A stretch of DNA of 64,000 bases from Streptomyces sp. NBC_01264. GTDB taxonomy: Bacteria > Actinomycetota > Actinomycetes > Streptomycetales > Streptomycetaceae. Numbering within the stretch: position 1 is the first letter of the stretch; every line of letters begins with the position of its first letter. Of this stretch, positions 8,897 through 17,318 are shown one piece after another. The stretch covers positions 5,208,001 through 5,272,000 of the forward strand of contig NZ_JAPEOX010000001.1 of NCBI RefSeq assembly GCF_026340675.1, written 5' to 3'. Both the position numbers and the translations under genes were made by a program. The notes beneath the pieces were generated by a model. It worked only from the letters and a program-made list of their open reading frames with translations, did no database searches and was not told the DNA's origin.

Positions 8897-8935
8897 ATTG
8901 CTGCGCGTCATTGCTGCGCGTCATTGCTGCGCGTC
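8897..8935. repeat. Three perfect 13-base tandem repeats
   Basis: The 13-mer ATTGCTGCGCGTC is repeated three times without a mismatch. The array overlaps the stop codon (8921) of the minus-strand gene 8921-9250, so copy-number change would alter its C-terminus: read on the minus strand, one unit adds the residues that end in DAQQ before the stop. Confidence 0.9.
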
Positions 8936-9250
8936 GCAGCTCTCGCAGCGGCTCACGGCCGCCCGCTCGGTGTTGCCGTGGGTGGCGCGGAGCGGGCTGG
9001 AGGCGGTGAGACGACGCCATGCTCCGGGTGAGGGGGCGAGCACCCAGCCGTATCGGGGTGGACGGATGTCGGCCGGGACGATGTGCGTGCAGCCCGGAAG
9101 GTGGGCCTTGCCGCTGGCGTGGATGATGATCGAGGCTGCCGACCACCCGTCCCATTCGCTGGTGGCGGGTGCGCTGCCATGGGGTGCGCACGGAGCGCCG
9201 TCTGCGCAGTTGTGCATTTCATGGCGTTCGCAGTACTGCATCGTCCTCAT
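8921..9250 (-). CDS. Small Cys/His-rich hypothetical protein
   Basis: A 109-residue protein. The N-terminus has closely spaced Cys and His residues (MRTMQYCERHEMHNCADG, then APCAPHG), and a later segment reads SGKAHLPGCTHIVPADI. This may be a small metal-binding or disulfide-linked domain. It starts 4 bases after the stop of the SMI1/KNR4-like gene (9255), so the two form a minus-strand pair. Other long frames on both strands overlap here, so the call rests on the operon position and the composition. The family is not recognised. Confidence 0.5.
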   Translation of the reverse strand: MRTMQYCERHEMHNCADGAPCAPHGSAPATSEWDGWSAASIIIHASGKAHLPGCTHIVPADIRPPRYGWVLAPSPGAWRRLTASSPLRATHGNTERAAVSRCESCDAQQ

Positions 9251-9254
9251 CCTG

Positions 9255-9914
9255 TCAGGTCTCGAGCCGCCGCTCGGTGCGCTCGAGCCAGCTTCGGTAC
9301 CAGTGCGCGAAGTCTTGCCCGGTCGGCTCGATTCCTCGGTCCATCGGTCTCAGATCCTCCCAGATGGCACCTCGGTGCGGGCCCGTCATCACCATCAGCG
9401 ACGTGTAGCCGCATCCTTGCTCGCTGAGGAACACCGCCCCCGCCTCCTGCGCGTCGTGCAGTTCCTCGTAGCGTGCGTCCCAGGCCGCGTACGCGAGACG
9501 GAATGCATCATCGGCCTCAAAGGCCTCCTTCACGGGCTCACGCGTCTCAAGCACGGCCAGCTCCTGCCGCAGTGCCTCGGCCACGAAGGGCCGTCCGGCG
9601 AACTCGGCGGTAGTGGACTGGGCCGCGTAACGAAGCCCGATACCGAGCCACTGCCACGCACCGTCGCTCAAGACCGGTGTCATCAGCCCGTAGTGAGGGC
9701 CGGCTCCCCCGCTCCCGACACGGAGCAGAAAACTCCGATACTGCTCAGGCAGACCGACACCCAAGTCCGCTTCCAGCGCGCGGAGCTGCCCCTCGCCCAT
9801 GACCGGACCAAGGCGAAAGCCGTGCCCCTGCGCCCCGAAAACCTGGTCCGCCTCGGGGTGTTCGGCAAGCCGAAGCACCCGATCCCGCACTCCCGCCCAC
9901 ACGTCGCCGCTCAC
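9255..9914 (-). CDS. SMI1/KNR4 family protein
   Basis: A 219-residue cytosolic protein with the SMI1/KNR4 (SUKH) pattern: an N-terminal helix, then GEGQLRALEADLGVGLPEQY followed by RSFLLRVGSGGAGPHYGL (family: LPxxYRxFLxxxNGG), and a later strand AGAVFLSEQGCGYTSLMVMTG where the family has a GxG-T-x-L segment. SUKH proteins often act as immunity proteins to polymorphic toxins; no toxin is visible beside it. It is probably co-transcribed with the small Cys-rich gene at 8921-9250. Confidence 0.75.
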   Translation of the reverse strand: MSGDVWAGVRDRVLRLAEHPEADQVFGAQGHGFRLGPVMGEGQLRALEADLGVGLPEQYRSFLLRVGSGGAGPHYGLMTPVLSDGAWQWLGIGLRYAAQSTTAEFAGRPFVAEALRQELAVLETREPVKEAFEADDAFRLAYAAWDARYEELHDAQEAGAVFLSEQGCGYTSLMVMTGPHRGAIWEDLRPMDRGIEPTGQDFAHWYRSWLERTERRLET

Positions 9915-10150
9915 GGGATCATGCTAGAGAGCCCTGCACCGCACCGGCATGCGATATTCCAGTGTGAAGCAACGCTTCGCATGGTGCTCGAACTGCGGAA
10001 ACCCGCCCCAGAGCCTGCGGTTGCAGATGCCCTGGGGCCTGGTGGTGTCCGCCGTTCTCCGCGCTGAAGGGCGAGGTCGGGCTTGCCTCACCGGGGGACC
10101 TCGGCAACCGGGCAGCAGTTCCGCCCCCGACACCCGCCTCACCCTGCCGG
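9915..10150. other. Intergenic, no gene supported
   Basis: Lies between the start of the SMI1-like gene and the stop of the TsaD paralogue. Open frames exist on both strands but none has protein-like composition or a ribosome site. I see no clear terminator. Confidence 0.4.
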
Positions 10151-11221
10151 TCATGCGACTCTCGCGGCGGTTCGGGCGACGGGGTGCAGGGCCGCGTACT
10201 CCAGCGGCGCCGACGGATCGATGGAGACGTCGAGCTGCGCGGGAGCCGAGCCCGCCTGGACCAGGAGGTCGCCGACGGCGGCGATCATCGCCCCGTTGTC
10301 GGTGCACAGGGTCAGCGGCGGCACGCGCAACTCCACGCCCGCGGCCGCGCACCGCTCCTCCGCCAGGGTCCGTACCCGCGAGTTGGCGGCCACCCCGCCC
10401 ACCACGACAAGGGTGCGCACCTCGTACTCCTTGCAGGCGGCCAGGGCCTTGCGGGTCAGTACGTCGGCCACGGCCTCCTGGAGGGAGGCGGCGCCGTCCG
10501 CGAGGGGGATCTCCTCGCCGCGGATGCGGTGCTGCTCGGCCCAGCGGGCGGCGGCGGTCTTGAGGCCGGAGAAGGAGAAGGCGTAAGGCGCATCACCCGG
10601 ACGGGTGAGCGGGCGGGGGAACGCCACCGCACAGCCGTTGCCCGTGCGCGCGGCCCGGTCGATGGCGGGCCCGCCGGGATAGGGCAGTCCGAAGACGCGG
10701 GCCACCTTGTCGAAGCACTCCCCGGCGGCGTCGTCGACGGTGTCGCCGAGGTGCAGGATCGGGTCGCGCACGAGGTCCCGTACGAAGAGCAGCGAGGTGT
10801 GGCCGCCCGAGACGATCAGCACCATGCAGGGATTGGGGAGCGGTCCGTGCTCCAGGGTGTCGGCGGCGACGTGCCCGGCGAGGTGGTGCACCCCGTACAG
10901 CGGGACGCCGGCCGCGTAGGCCAGGGTCTTCGCCCCGGCCAGGCCCACTTGCAGGGCACCGGAGAGGCCCGGTCCGGTGGTGACCGCGACGGCATCGATG
11001 TCCGAGATCCGCAGCCCCGCCTGGTCCAGGGCCTCGCGCACGACCGGGTTGAAGGCCTGGAGGTGGGCGCGGGCGGCGATCTCCGGCACGACCCCGCCGA
11101 ACCGCGCGTGCTCGTCCATGCTCGACGCCACCACGTGCGCGAGCAGCCGCCCGCCGGACACGATCCCGGCACCGGTCTCGTCACATGACGACTCGATGCC
11201 CAGTACCACAGGAGAGCCCAC
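10151..11221 (-). CDS. tsaD: TsaD-like tRNA N6-threonylcarbamoyladenosine transferase, probable paralogue
   Basis: Member of the Kae1/TsaD family, which transfers the threonylcarbamoyl group to A37 of ANN-decoding tRNAs. It has 356 residues, normal for TsaD, and the family signatures: [10 protein letters not shown] at 8-17, metal-binding HHLAGH (His113 and His117), [16 protein letters not shown] and CTDNGAM near the end. The GTG at 11221 directly precedes the conserved N-terminus and has AAAGGGG upstream. The usual partners tsaB, tsaE, alr and rimI are absent. As I recall housekeeping Streptomyces TsaD, it has [18 protein letters not shown] and a long His-rich tail, and this protein differs, so I infer a second copy. 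A Nur-box-like palindrome overlaps its promoter region. Confidence 0.85.
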   Translation of the reverse strand: MGSPVVLGIESSCDETGAGIVSGGRLLAHVVASSMDEHARFGGVVPEIAARAHLQAFNPVVREALDQAGLRISDIDAVAVTTGPGLSGALQVGLAGAKTLAYAAGVPLYGVHHLAGHVAADTLEHGPLPNPCMVLIVSGGHTSLLFVRDLVRDPILHLGDTVDDAAGECFDKVARVFGLPYPGGPAIDRAARTGNGCAVAFPRPLTRPGDAPYAFSFSGLKTAAARWAEQHRIRGEEIPLADGAASLQEAVADVLTRKALAACKEYEVRTLVVVGGVAANSRVRTLAEERCAAAGVELRVPPLTLCTDNGAMIAAVGDLLVQAGSAPAQLDVSIDPSAPLEYAALHPVARTAARVA

Positions 11222-11249
11222 GGGAGCCCCTTTCGCGCATGGCCAGTAG

Positions 11250-11266
11250 TTGCAAATTATGTGCAA
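11250..11266 (-). promoter_or_regulatory. Nur-box-like palindrome upstream of the TsaD paralogue
   Basis: On the minus strand the 17 bases read TTGCAC-ATAAT-TTGCAA, beginning 45 bases before the GTG start. The centre TTGCA-N7-TGCAA is a perfect inverted repeat. The 6-5-6 layout agrees with the tTGCaA-N5-ttGCAA consensus I recall for the nickel-responsive Fur-family repressor Nur of Streptomyces coelicolor, with one mismatch. The internal CATAAT could serve as a -10 element, so a bound repressor would cover the promoter. The match is by eye; no nur gene is in the window. Confidence 0.5.
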
Positions 11267-11343
11267 TAAGGTAGCCGCATCGACCCCGGTACGGCCGCCG
11301 GTATCGAGGCGGGGCGACGACGAGCGCCGTTGTGCCGGCTCGG

Positions 11344-11406
11344 GTGCACAAGCGGCACCTGGACTGGTGCGCGGAGAAAGGGCCCGACGGGCTCCTGTTC
11401 GTAGGA
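11344..11406 (+). pseudogene. Tyrosine-recombinase fragment
   Basis: One frame reads [20 protein letters not shown] then G. This matches the same stretch of the integrase remnant at 28.85 kb (RRHVAWYAEKGPEGLLFVGE) at most positions. Similarity stops abruptly on both sides, leaving about 21 codons. It lies in the 500-base gap between the TsaD paralogue and the phosphatase gene, outside the tRNA-Gly array, and so marks a further, older element scar. Confidence 0.6.
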
Positions 11407-11720
11407 GTCCGCAGAGCGCTCCGGGCGTGCGCGCTACGCCTGTGGCCGGACCGTGGCTCCCAGGCCGCGATGGCGACGACGCTCCCCGAGTACGCGGGCC
11501 GCTGCCCGCTGTTCGGGTGAAGCAGCTCGGCAGCACGGCCTGCACGGGTCGTAGCGGCCTACTGGCGTGCGGGTCCTCGTGCAGGGTTGGGAATGGCCGG
11601 CCCAGCGGGTAGTCCGGATCAGTGCCGGGTGTGGGCTTCGGGTGCTTCGGGAAGAGCGACGGGGAGCAGGTCCCGGGAGCGGCCGACTTCCCATGGTGTC
11701 GGAGGAGGAGAGGAGCAACC

Positions 11721-12998
11721 ATGCCCCCGACGGAGGAGCCAGATACGGGCGCCGGTCAGGGGCTCGGCGGCGGTGAGCGGCCTGCGCAGATGGATCTAGC
11801 GGACACGCTCGCGGCAGCGGAATCCGCCTCCCCGGTCGAGTCGCTGGATGTCGTCGCCCGGATGCTCAGGGACTGCCTGAACGCTGCTGCGGTCACGTTC
11901 CTGATCGTGGACTTCAGCGGTTCGTCCGTGGTGCGGCTCGGGGCCGCCGACTACGTCGAGGCCGGTGAGCCCTTTGAGCGCGTCGCTCTGCCGGGCACCC
12001 TCTACGCGGACGTATTGCGCACACAACGGCCTGCCGTCCAGCTGGAGGGCGGCGGTCTGGTCAGGGTGGTGGCGCCCGTCACCAACCGCGGTGACGCCAT
12101 CGGCCTGCTCGAATTGTTCCTGCCGGACCATCCCGATGACGACGGGATGAGGCAGATCGCCGCGACCGCGCACGCCCTGGCTTACATCGTCATCGCCAAC
12201 CGGTCCTTCACCGATGTCTATCAATGGGGCCGCCGTACCCGTCCCCTGAACCTGGCGGCCGAGATCCAGCACCGGCTCCTCCCCGCCTCACTGGCATGTG
12301 AGGCGGCCCAGTTCACGGTCGCGGGAGCACTGGAACCGGCGACGTACGTCGGCGGTGACACCTTCGACTACGTCGTCGACCGCGACACCATGCAGCTCTC
12401 CGTCACCGATGCCATGGGCCATGACGTGGAAGCCGCGCTTCTCGCCACCCTGGCCGTGGGCGCCCTGCGCAGGGCGCGACGTGCCGGGGCCGATCTCGAA
12501 GAACAGGCTGTCGAGGCCAACCAGGCGATCGTGGCCGACGGCAGGCGGGGCTTCGTCACCGGACAGCTGCTGCGCGTCAGCCTGCTCGACGGGTCCACCG
12601 AGTTCGTCAACGCGGGGCACCCCTGGCCGCTGCGCCTGAGGCAGGGAAAGGTTGAGGAATTGGTTCCCCAAGTGGATCTGCCTTTTGGGGTCAGGCCACG
12701 TACCGATTACCGGGTGCAGCTGCTGGACCTGCGGCCGGGTGACCGGCTCGTGATGCTTACCGACGGCATGCTGGAGCGCCGCGCCGTTGATGTCGACCTG
12801 TTCTCCCTGATCGTGAGCACAGGCGATCTCCACCCACGTGAGGCCGCCCGCGCCCTGGTCGCAGAGGTTTTGCGCGCTCATGACGGACGTCTCCAGGACG
12901 ACGCGACGGTCATGTGCTTGGACTGGCGAGGTACGCACCAGGCCACGCGCAGCGCTGACGCCGGGGCGGACCTCGCAGAAGCCTCGCCGCCCGAGTAG
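11721..12998 (+). CDS. GAF-SpoIIE-type PP2C phosphatase
   Basis: A 425-residue soluble serine/threonine phosphatase. Residues about 40-165 form a GAF-like sensor ([20 protein letters not shown]). Residues about 195-410 are the SpoIIE/PP2C domain, starting with the classic EIQHRLLPA helix. Metal-binding aspartates are present in [28 protein letters not shown] and [10 protein letters not shown]. Such enzymes dephosphorylate anti-sigma-factor antagonists in partner-switching circuits, which fits the RsbW-like ATPase gene 1.1 kb away. The ATG at 11721 has a strong GGAGGAGGAGAGGAG upstream. A copy of only its last codons recurs at 31811-31850. Confidence 0.9.
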   Translation: MPPTEEPDTGAGQGLGGGERPAQMDLADTLAAAESASPVESLDVVARMLRDCLNAAAVTFLIVDFSGSSVVRLGAADYVEAGEPFERVALPGTLYADVLRTQRPAVQLEGGGLVRVVAPVTNRGDAIGLLELFLPDHPDDDGMRQIAATAHALAYIVIANRSFTDVYQWGRRTRPLNLAAEIQHRLLPASLACEAAQFTVAGALEPATYVGGDTFDYVVDRDTMQLSVTDAMGHDVEAALLATLAVGALRRARRAGADLEEQAVEANQAIVADGRRGFVTGQLLRVSLLDGSTEFVNAGHPWPLRLRQGKVEELVPQVDLPFGVRPRTDYRVQLLDLRPGDRLVMLTDGMLERRAVDVDLFSLIVSTGDLHPREAARALVAEVLRAHDGRLQDDATVMCLDWRGTHQATRSADAGADLAEASPPE

Positions 12999-13069
12999 CA
13001 CTCCGTCCAGCGTCCAAGCCGCGGGCCGAGACGATCGTCTGCCCGCCGATGCCGACGGGCGCGATCACC

Positions 13070-13408
13070 TCAGGCCGAGGCGGGTGGAGCGGAGGATTCG
13101 CTGGCGCGGCGGTATTCGGCGTTGATGCGTTGGGCTTCTTCGAGTTGGTCTTCGAGAATGATGATGCGGCAGGCGGCGTCGATCGGGGTGCCTTGGTCGA
13201 CGAGTTCGCGAGCGCGGGCGGCGATACGCAGCTGGTAGCGGGAGTAGCGCCGGTGACCGCCGTCCGAGCGGAGCGGGGTGATGAGGCGGGCCTCGCCCAG
13301 GGCGCGGAGGAATCCCTGGGTGGTTCCGAGCATCGCTGCGGCCCGGCCCATGGTGTAGGCGGGGTAGTCGTCGTCGTCGAGACGGCCGAACGAGTCATCT
13401 GCTGTCAT
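13070..13408 (-). CDS. MerR-like regulator without effector domain, copy A
   Basis: A 112-residue protein. A MerR-type winged helix (YTMGRAAAMLGTTQGFLRAL, wing RSDGGHRRYS) is followed by a helix rich in charged residues (ELVDQGTPIDAACRIIILED) and a short disordered tail. It lacks a ligand-binding domain, as in BldC-type proteins. AGAGG lies 4 bases before the ATG. Upstream is a leader of about 560 bases ending in a strong hairpin. It is convergent with the phosphatase gene. Copies B (32005) and C (35936) are paralogues, differing mainly near the C-terminus. Confidence 0.85.
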   Translation of the reverse strand: MTADDSFGRLDDDDYPAYTMGRAAAMLGTTQGFLRALGEARLITPLRSDGGHRRYSRYQLRIAARARELVDQGTPIDAACRIIILEDQLEEAQRINAEYRRASESSAPPASA

Positions 13409-13965
13409 TGAACCTCTTTCTGGAACGCGTGGAGGGGCCCTGGTGCCTATGGCACCAGGGCCCCGAAGGAACTACTACACCATCTGCCGGCCCTCATACT
13501 GCGCCGGCCTCCTGTGTCCGCGGACCCGACTCATGCGTGATCGGGATGCGGGGATCGCGGTTGCTTGACCGGAGACCACCTCACTAACGATGTCCTGCGG
13601 TACCCGGGCTTCGATCTGCCGGCCCGGGCGATCCTGATGGCGCTAAGCTCCTCCGTTCTTCCCTCGGTGATCAACTGCTTACCAAGCGGGGGACTGCGTA
13701 ATGCCGATGTTGCTCACTGCTCTACTGCGTACCGCTTGTACTGCTCGTGGCCTGGCTGAGCGCCACGTTTCGGCAGCCAGCCCCGTCGCCCGTCGTGCGT
13801 CTGCTCTGGCTTGGAACCCCACTGCCGAACTTCCCGGTGCGCGCGCCCGCAGCCGACGCCTTCACCGAGGTGCTGCTCACTGACTTCACTGCTGATCACT
13901 ACACCTACAGGTACTGCTGCCCGGCAGTTCGTCTCTGCCAGGCCCTGCTGTCTCTCTGGGCTACG
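13409..13965 (-). promoter_or_regulatory. Long structured leader of MerR-like gene, copy A
   Basis: Noncoding region of about 557 bases between the putative transcription start and the MerR-like ATG. A GC-rich hairpin of at least 12 bp (GGGGCCCTGGTGCC, loop, GGCACCAGGGCCCC; about 13435-13468) lies just before the coding region. A helix formed by 13768-13776 and 13822-13830 closes a 45-base internal segment. The pentamer ACTGC (GCAGT in the RNA) recurs about nine times. Frames within it are not maintained among the three copies, so it is not protein coding. Role unknown: attenuator, RNA regulator or multi-site operator. Confidence 0.55.
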
Positions 13966-13971
13966 AGAGAA

Positions 13972-14000
13972 ACCATAGCCATGCCACCGCCCAATGTCTA
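13972..14000 (-). promoter_or_regulatory. Promoter of MerR-like copy A leader
   Basis: On the minus strand TAGACA (complement of 13995-14000), a 17-base spacer and TATGGT (complement of 13972-13977) form a good sigma-70-type promoter. The same hexamers and spacing are present in copies B and C. An inverted repeat TCTCT-N8-AGAGA just downstream overlaps the expected start site and could be an operator. Confidence 0.6.
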
Positions 14001-14541
14001 CTCCGACCGGCATAGATTTTTGAGTGCGTGCCACAGAGGTAATCGGGTCCCTTCAGGTTGGACAGTCGTGGGTCAGGGCACAACGACCGGGCAGGCAAGG
14101 CCGGACACCGACAACAGACCCGGAGCGCGCGATGACCACGATGAGCGCCCAGTGCACACCCCTTGCTCCCCTGTCCGACGTCGCCGAGGCGCGCCAGGCC
14201 GCCCGTACATTCCTCGAAGCCCTCGGCCGGCCGTCGAGCCGGAAGGTGCCGACACCTTGATCCTGGTCGTCTCCGAGCTCGTCACCAACGCCCTGCGTCA
14301 CGGCGGCGGCGCCCACACGCTCCGGCTGGCCGTGCACCCCGACACCATCGAGGTCGCCGTCGAGGACTCCAGTCCCCATCCGCCACGCATGCGTACCCCC
14401 GACCTCGTCGACGGCACCGGCGGGTTCGGCTGGCACATGGTCAACGACCTCGCGCACGCCACGATCGTCACGCCCATGCCCGAGGGCGGGAAAACCGTAC
14501 GCGCCCGGGCGTGTCAGCGATTTTGTGTAAGTCGTCTGGTG

Positions 14542-15293
14542 TCATTGGATGCTGAGCCGGTCCTCGAAGAAGAGTGAGAACTGGTTCAGTGCCTCTTTCC
14601 AGTGTGCGGCGACGTGGTTCGCGTCGCGCGCTTTCGGGTTGATCTGCTCGCGGACGGCGAGGTAGAGGACTTTCAACGCGGCCTGTTCCGAGGGGAAATG
14701 GCCACGATTTCGGGTGGCCTTGCGGAGCCGGGCGTTCATGGATTCGACCGTGTTCGTTGAGTAGACCACGGTCCTTATGGCCGGCGGGAACGCCAGGTAG
14801 GGCGTGAACTCCGGCCAGGCTGAACGCCAGGTCCGGACGATCGCCGGATAGCGTTCGCCCAGCTCAGAGTCCTCGAAGGCGTCGAGGGCCTGCTCTGCCG
14901 CGGCCTCGGTCGGGGCCGTGTAGATGGCCTTCAGGGCCGGGACCAGCTTCGGGTGGTCCCGCGACGAGGAGAGCCTGAGCGAGGCTCTCGTCAGGTGGAT
15001 CACGCAGGTCTGGACGGTGGTTTGGGGCCAGGTCGCGGTGACCGCGTCCGGCAGGCCCTTCAACCCGTCACAGACCACGATGCAGACGTCCTCGATACCC
15101 CGGTTTCGCAGCTCGGACAGGACCGCCATCCAGGTGCTGGCGCCCTCGCCCTCGGAGCCGACCCACAAGCCCAGGACGTCTTTACGGCCGTCCATGTTGA
15201 CGCCCACGGCCAGGTAGACCGGCTTCGAGGTCACCGAGCCAGAGCGGATTTTCACCCACAGCGCGTCGATGTAGATGATCGGCCAGACCGGGC
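14542..15293 (-). pseudogene. IS256 transposase, C-terminal part
   Basis: Encodes about 250 residues: KIRSGSVTSKPVYLAVGVNM, the catalytic-core segment VVCDGLKGLPDAV, CVIHLTRASLRLSS, and the C-terminal YSTNTVESMNARLRKATRNR with the catalytic Glu. It continues the N-terminal part at 16516-17044 across the inner IS30-type element. Together the two would make about 427 residues, the family length. It is inactive in the present arrangement. Confidence 0.85.
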
Positions 15294-16515
15294 GGTTTCC
15301 ATCGGTGGTCGCGACTCCTGAAAGGAGCCGGTCCTATGCAGAGGCATCCGCCGAACCGTTTGCCGCTGTCTGTGCCGAAGAGGTACTTCGAACTGCGTAG
15401 AGGTGGCCTGAAAGGGGCTGCCGCTGCCCGCCAGGTGGGCGTATCCACCAGCGCTGGCTCGCTGTGGTTCATCAAGGCTGGACGCATGCTCCTGCCCGAT
15501 GTGCCCATCGACGACCGCTACCTCACCCAAAACGACCGCATCGCGATCGCAGAAGGACTGCTCGCCGGCCGTACTCCCGGGCAGATCAGCCAGGAGATCG
15601 GCAAGCACCGCTCCACCGTCTACCGGGAGATCTCCCGAGGCCGCTGCCCCGGTGGTGCCTACTCCCCGTGGTGGTCGCACAACCAGGCCATCCTGCGCCG
15701 ACGCCGCCCGAAAGAGGAGAAGTTCCAGACCAGCAACGAACTGCGTGCTTTCGTCAACGACAAGCTGGGGCAGCGCTGGTCACCGCAGCAGATCACCCGT
15801 CACCTCGCCCGCACCCATCCTGGCCAGACCGACATGAACGCCTGCCCGGAGACCATCTACCGCGCCCTCTACCGCGGACTCCTGGACAAGCGCACCGCCC
15901 GGCTGAGGACCCGGCGCTCCCGCCGCAAGAAGCAGCGCCGCGGCATACCGTCCAAGAACGCCATCCCGAACATGCGGCCGGTCCACACCCGCCCCCGCGA
16001 GGCAGAGGCCAGACAACGAGCAGGGCACTGGGAGGGCGACCTCATCGTCGGAAAGGCACAGGCCTCCGCGATCGGCACCCTGGTCGACCGTGCCACCCGC
16101 TACGTCCGGCTCATCCACCTGCCCCAAGGCTGGAAAGCTCCGCAGGTCCGCGACGCGCTCGTCGCCCAGACCGCCGCCTGGCCCGCCTCGCTGCGGCGCA
16201 CGCTCACCTGGGACCAGGGCCGAGAGCTCTACCACCATGAGGAAATAGAGGACCTCACCGGATTCCGGATCTACTTCTGCGACCCCCACTCGCCCTGGCA
16301 GCGAGGCACCCACGAGAACACAAACGGACTGCTCCGCGAGTACTTCCCGAAAGGCACGAACCTCTACCACTACACCGCCCGCGACCTCGCGCAAGTCGAA
16401 CGTGAGCTCAACGAGCGCCCCCGTCTGGTCCTCGGAGACCGAACACCGGCCGAGGCCATGAGACGCTGGTCAAGAGAACTCGCCTACTGCTGAGTCGCAA
16501 CGATCAGTGGAAGCC
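15294..16515 (+). mobile_element. IS30-family element nested in the IS256 element
   Basis: About 1.22 kb. The left end reads GGTTTCCATCGGTGGTCGCG followed by ACTC, and the right-end complement reads GGCTTCCACTGATCGTTGCG followed by ACTC. This is a clear imperfect inverted repeat with identical inner GCGACTC. It holds one intact transposase gene. I could not identify a target duplication with certainty. It lies opposite in direction to the host transposase gene. Confidence 0.8.
15336..16493 (+). CDS. IS30-family transposase
   Basis: A 385-residue DDE transposase. The N-terminal region has a helix-turn-helix (LLAGRTPGQISQEIGKHRST, then VYREISRG). The catalytic triad is visible as Asp in HWEGDLIVG, Asp in TWDQGRE and Glu in RGTHENTNG, with IS30-typical spacing, and the LNERPR motif follows. 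The frame is intact and fills the element, so it may be active. Start codon at 15336, about 40 bases inside the left end. Confidence 0.95.
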   Translation: MQRHPPNRLPLSVPKRYFELRRGGLKGAAAARQVGVSTSAGSLWFIKAGRMLLPDVPIDDRYLTQNDRIAIAEGLLAGRTPGQISQEIGKHRSTVYREISRGRCPGGAYSPWWSHNQAILRRRRPKEEKFQTSNELRAFVNDKLGQRWSPQQITRHLARTHPGQTDMNACPETIYRALYRGLLDKRTARLRTRRSRRKKQRRGIPSKNAIPNMRPVHTRPREAEARQRAGHWEGDLIVGKAQASAIGTLVDRATRYVRLIHLPQGWKAPQVRDALVAQTAAWPASLRRTLTWDQGRELYHHEEIEDLTGFRIYFCDPHSPWQRGTHENTNGLLREYFPKGTNLYHYTARDLAQVERELNERPRLVLGDRTPAEAMRRWSRELAYC

Positions 16516-17044
16516 CCCCCGCGTCGAGAGGCCGGTTCTGCCAGGTCACGAGCTCGTCAATCACGGCGTCGGTGACCTTGCTGATCAGGTCCGGGCTGAC
16601 CTCGATCCCGTAGATCTGGGCGAGGTGGGAGCGGATGTCGCGCACGCTCATCCCGCGAGCGTAGAGCGAGAGGATCCGGTCGTTGAACCCAGCGAGGCGG
16701 CGGGCGTTCTTCGGGACCAGCCTCGGTTCGAAGTTGCCGTTTCGGTCACGCGGCACCGCCAGAGTGACCGCTCCGGCATCGGTCAGGACCGTCTTGGGCG
16801 AGGTTCCGTTGCGGGAGTTCCCAGACCCGTGACCTCCGGAATCTCCGCGCTCGTAGCCGAGGTGTTCACTCATCTCGGCTTCCAGAGCCCGCTCGAGGAC
16901 GGCCTTGGTGTTCTCGGTCAGGAGCCCGCCCTCACCGAGAAGGGCCGCCCCCGAGGCGTCAGCTTTGTCGAGCAGCCGCTCGACCACCTCGTCGACCGTA
17001 TTGTCGCTGGCCACGGACGCGGCCGCTTCGTTTTTGTCTGCCAT
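16516..17044 (-). pseudogene. IS256 transposase, N-terminal part
   Basis: Begins MADKNEAAASVASDNTVDEV and includes the family segment AEMSEHLGYERGDSGGHGSG followed by NSRNGTSPKTV and the helix LSLYARGMSVRDIRSHLAQI. The reading frame runs into the inner IS30-type element after RPLDAGG. Its continuation is the fragment at 14542-15293. Confidence 0.85.
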
Positions 17045-17241
17045 GACTCGTCCGATCCGCCTGGCCCACAGGCCCGAGGCCGAGCCCCGGGCCAGGCTTC
17101 CACATCACGGACTTACACGATCTTTCAGACACGCTCGCGCGCCCTCCTGCCGCGTCGGACCTGCGGATAGGCGCGAGCCCGCGGGCGGGTAGTCGGTCCA
17201 GGGCTTCTCCGCCCGGATTCCTGGCGGTCAGGACTTGGTGC

Positions 17242-17285
17242 GCGAAGAGGGCCCGACCGGCGTGTGCCGGTCGGGCCCTCTTCGC
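17242..17285. terminator. Bidirectional terminator hairpin
   Basis: A 19-bp perfect stem (GCGAAGAGGGCCCGACCGG, 6-base loop CGTGTG, complement) between the broken ATPase gene and the convergent SCO5918-like gene. A shorter version is at the same place in copy C (37667-37696). Confidence 0.85.
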
Positions 17286-17318
17286 TGTTCGGGCGGCGGC
17301 ATGGGCCGGGCCCACCGG

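Larger units (their letters stand above)
14507..17136 (-). mobile_element. IS256-family element, interrupted by an IS30-type element
   Basis: The ends are imperfect inverted repeats: left GGGCGTGTCAG with TGTGTAAGTC further in, right complement GAGCGTGTCTG with CGTGTAAGTC further in. The flanking duplication is CGCGCCC (an eighth base differs). The element carries one transposase gene, split by the IS30-type element at 15294-16515. Removing the inner element gives about 1.4 kb, normal for IS256. Confidence 0.85.
14132..17171 (+). pseudogene. RsbW-like ATP-binding protein gene, copy A, broken by frameshift and IS insertion
   Basis: The ATG at 14132 gives MTTMSAQCTPLAPLSDVAEA, as in intact copy C (37137). 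About 4 bases are missing near 14235 relative to copy C, shifting the frame. The ATP-binding part then continues in another frame (LVVSELVTNALRHGGG, VAVEDSSPHPPRM, GTGGFGWHMV). At 14506 the gene is cut by an IS256-type element. The last codons (LLPRRTCG-like end, then stop) reappear at 17145-17171. The repeat CGCGCCC at 14500-14506 and 17138-17144 is the target duplication. The gene cannot make a normal product. Confidence 0.85.

Noticed and set aside
13714..14034. Minus-strand frame within leader A, with similar frames in B and C (EVSEQHLGEGVGCGRAHREV)
   Set aside because: The peptide looks conserved only because the DNA is. Frames are shifted and broken differently among the three copies, and no ribosome site is present.
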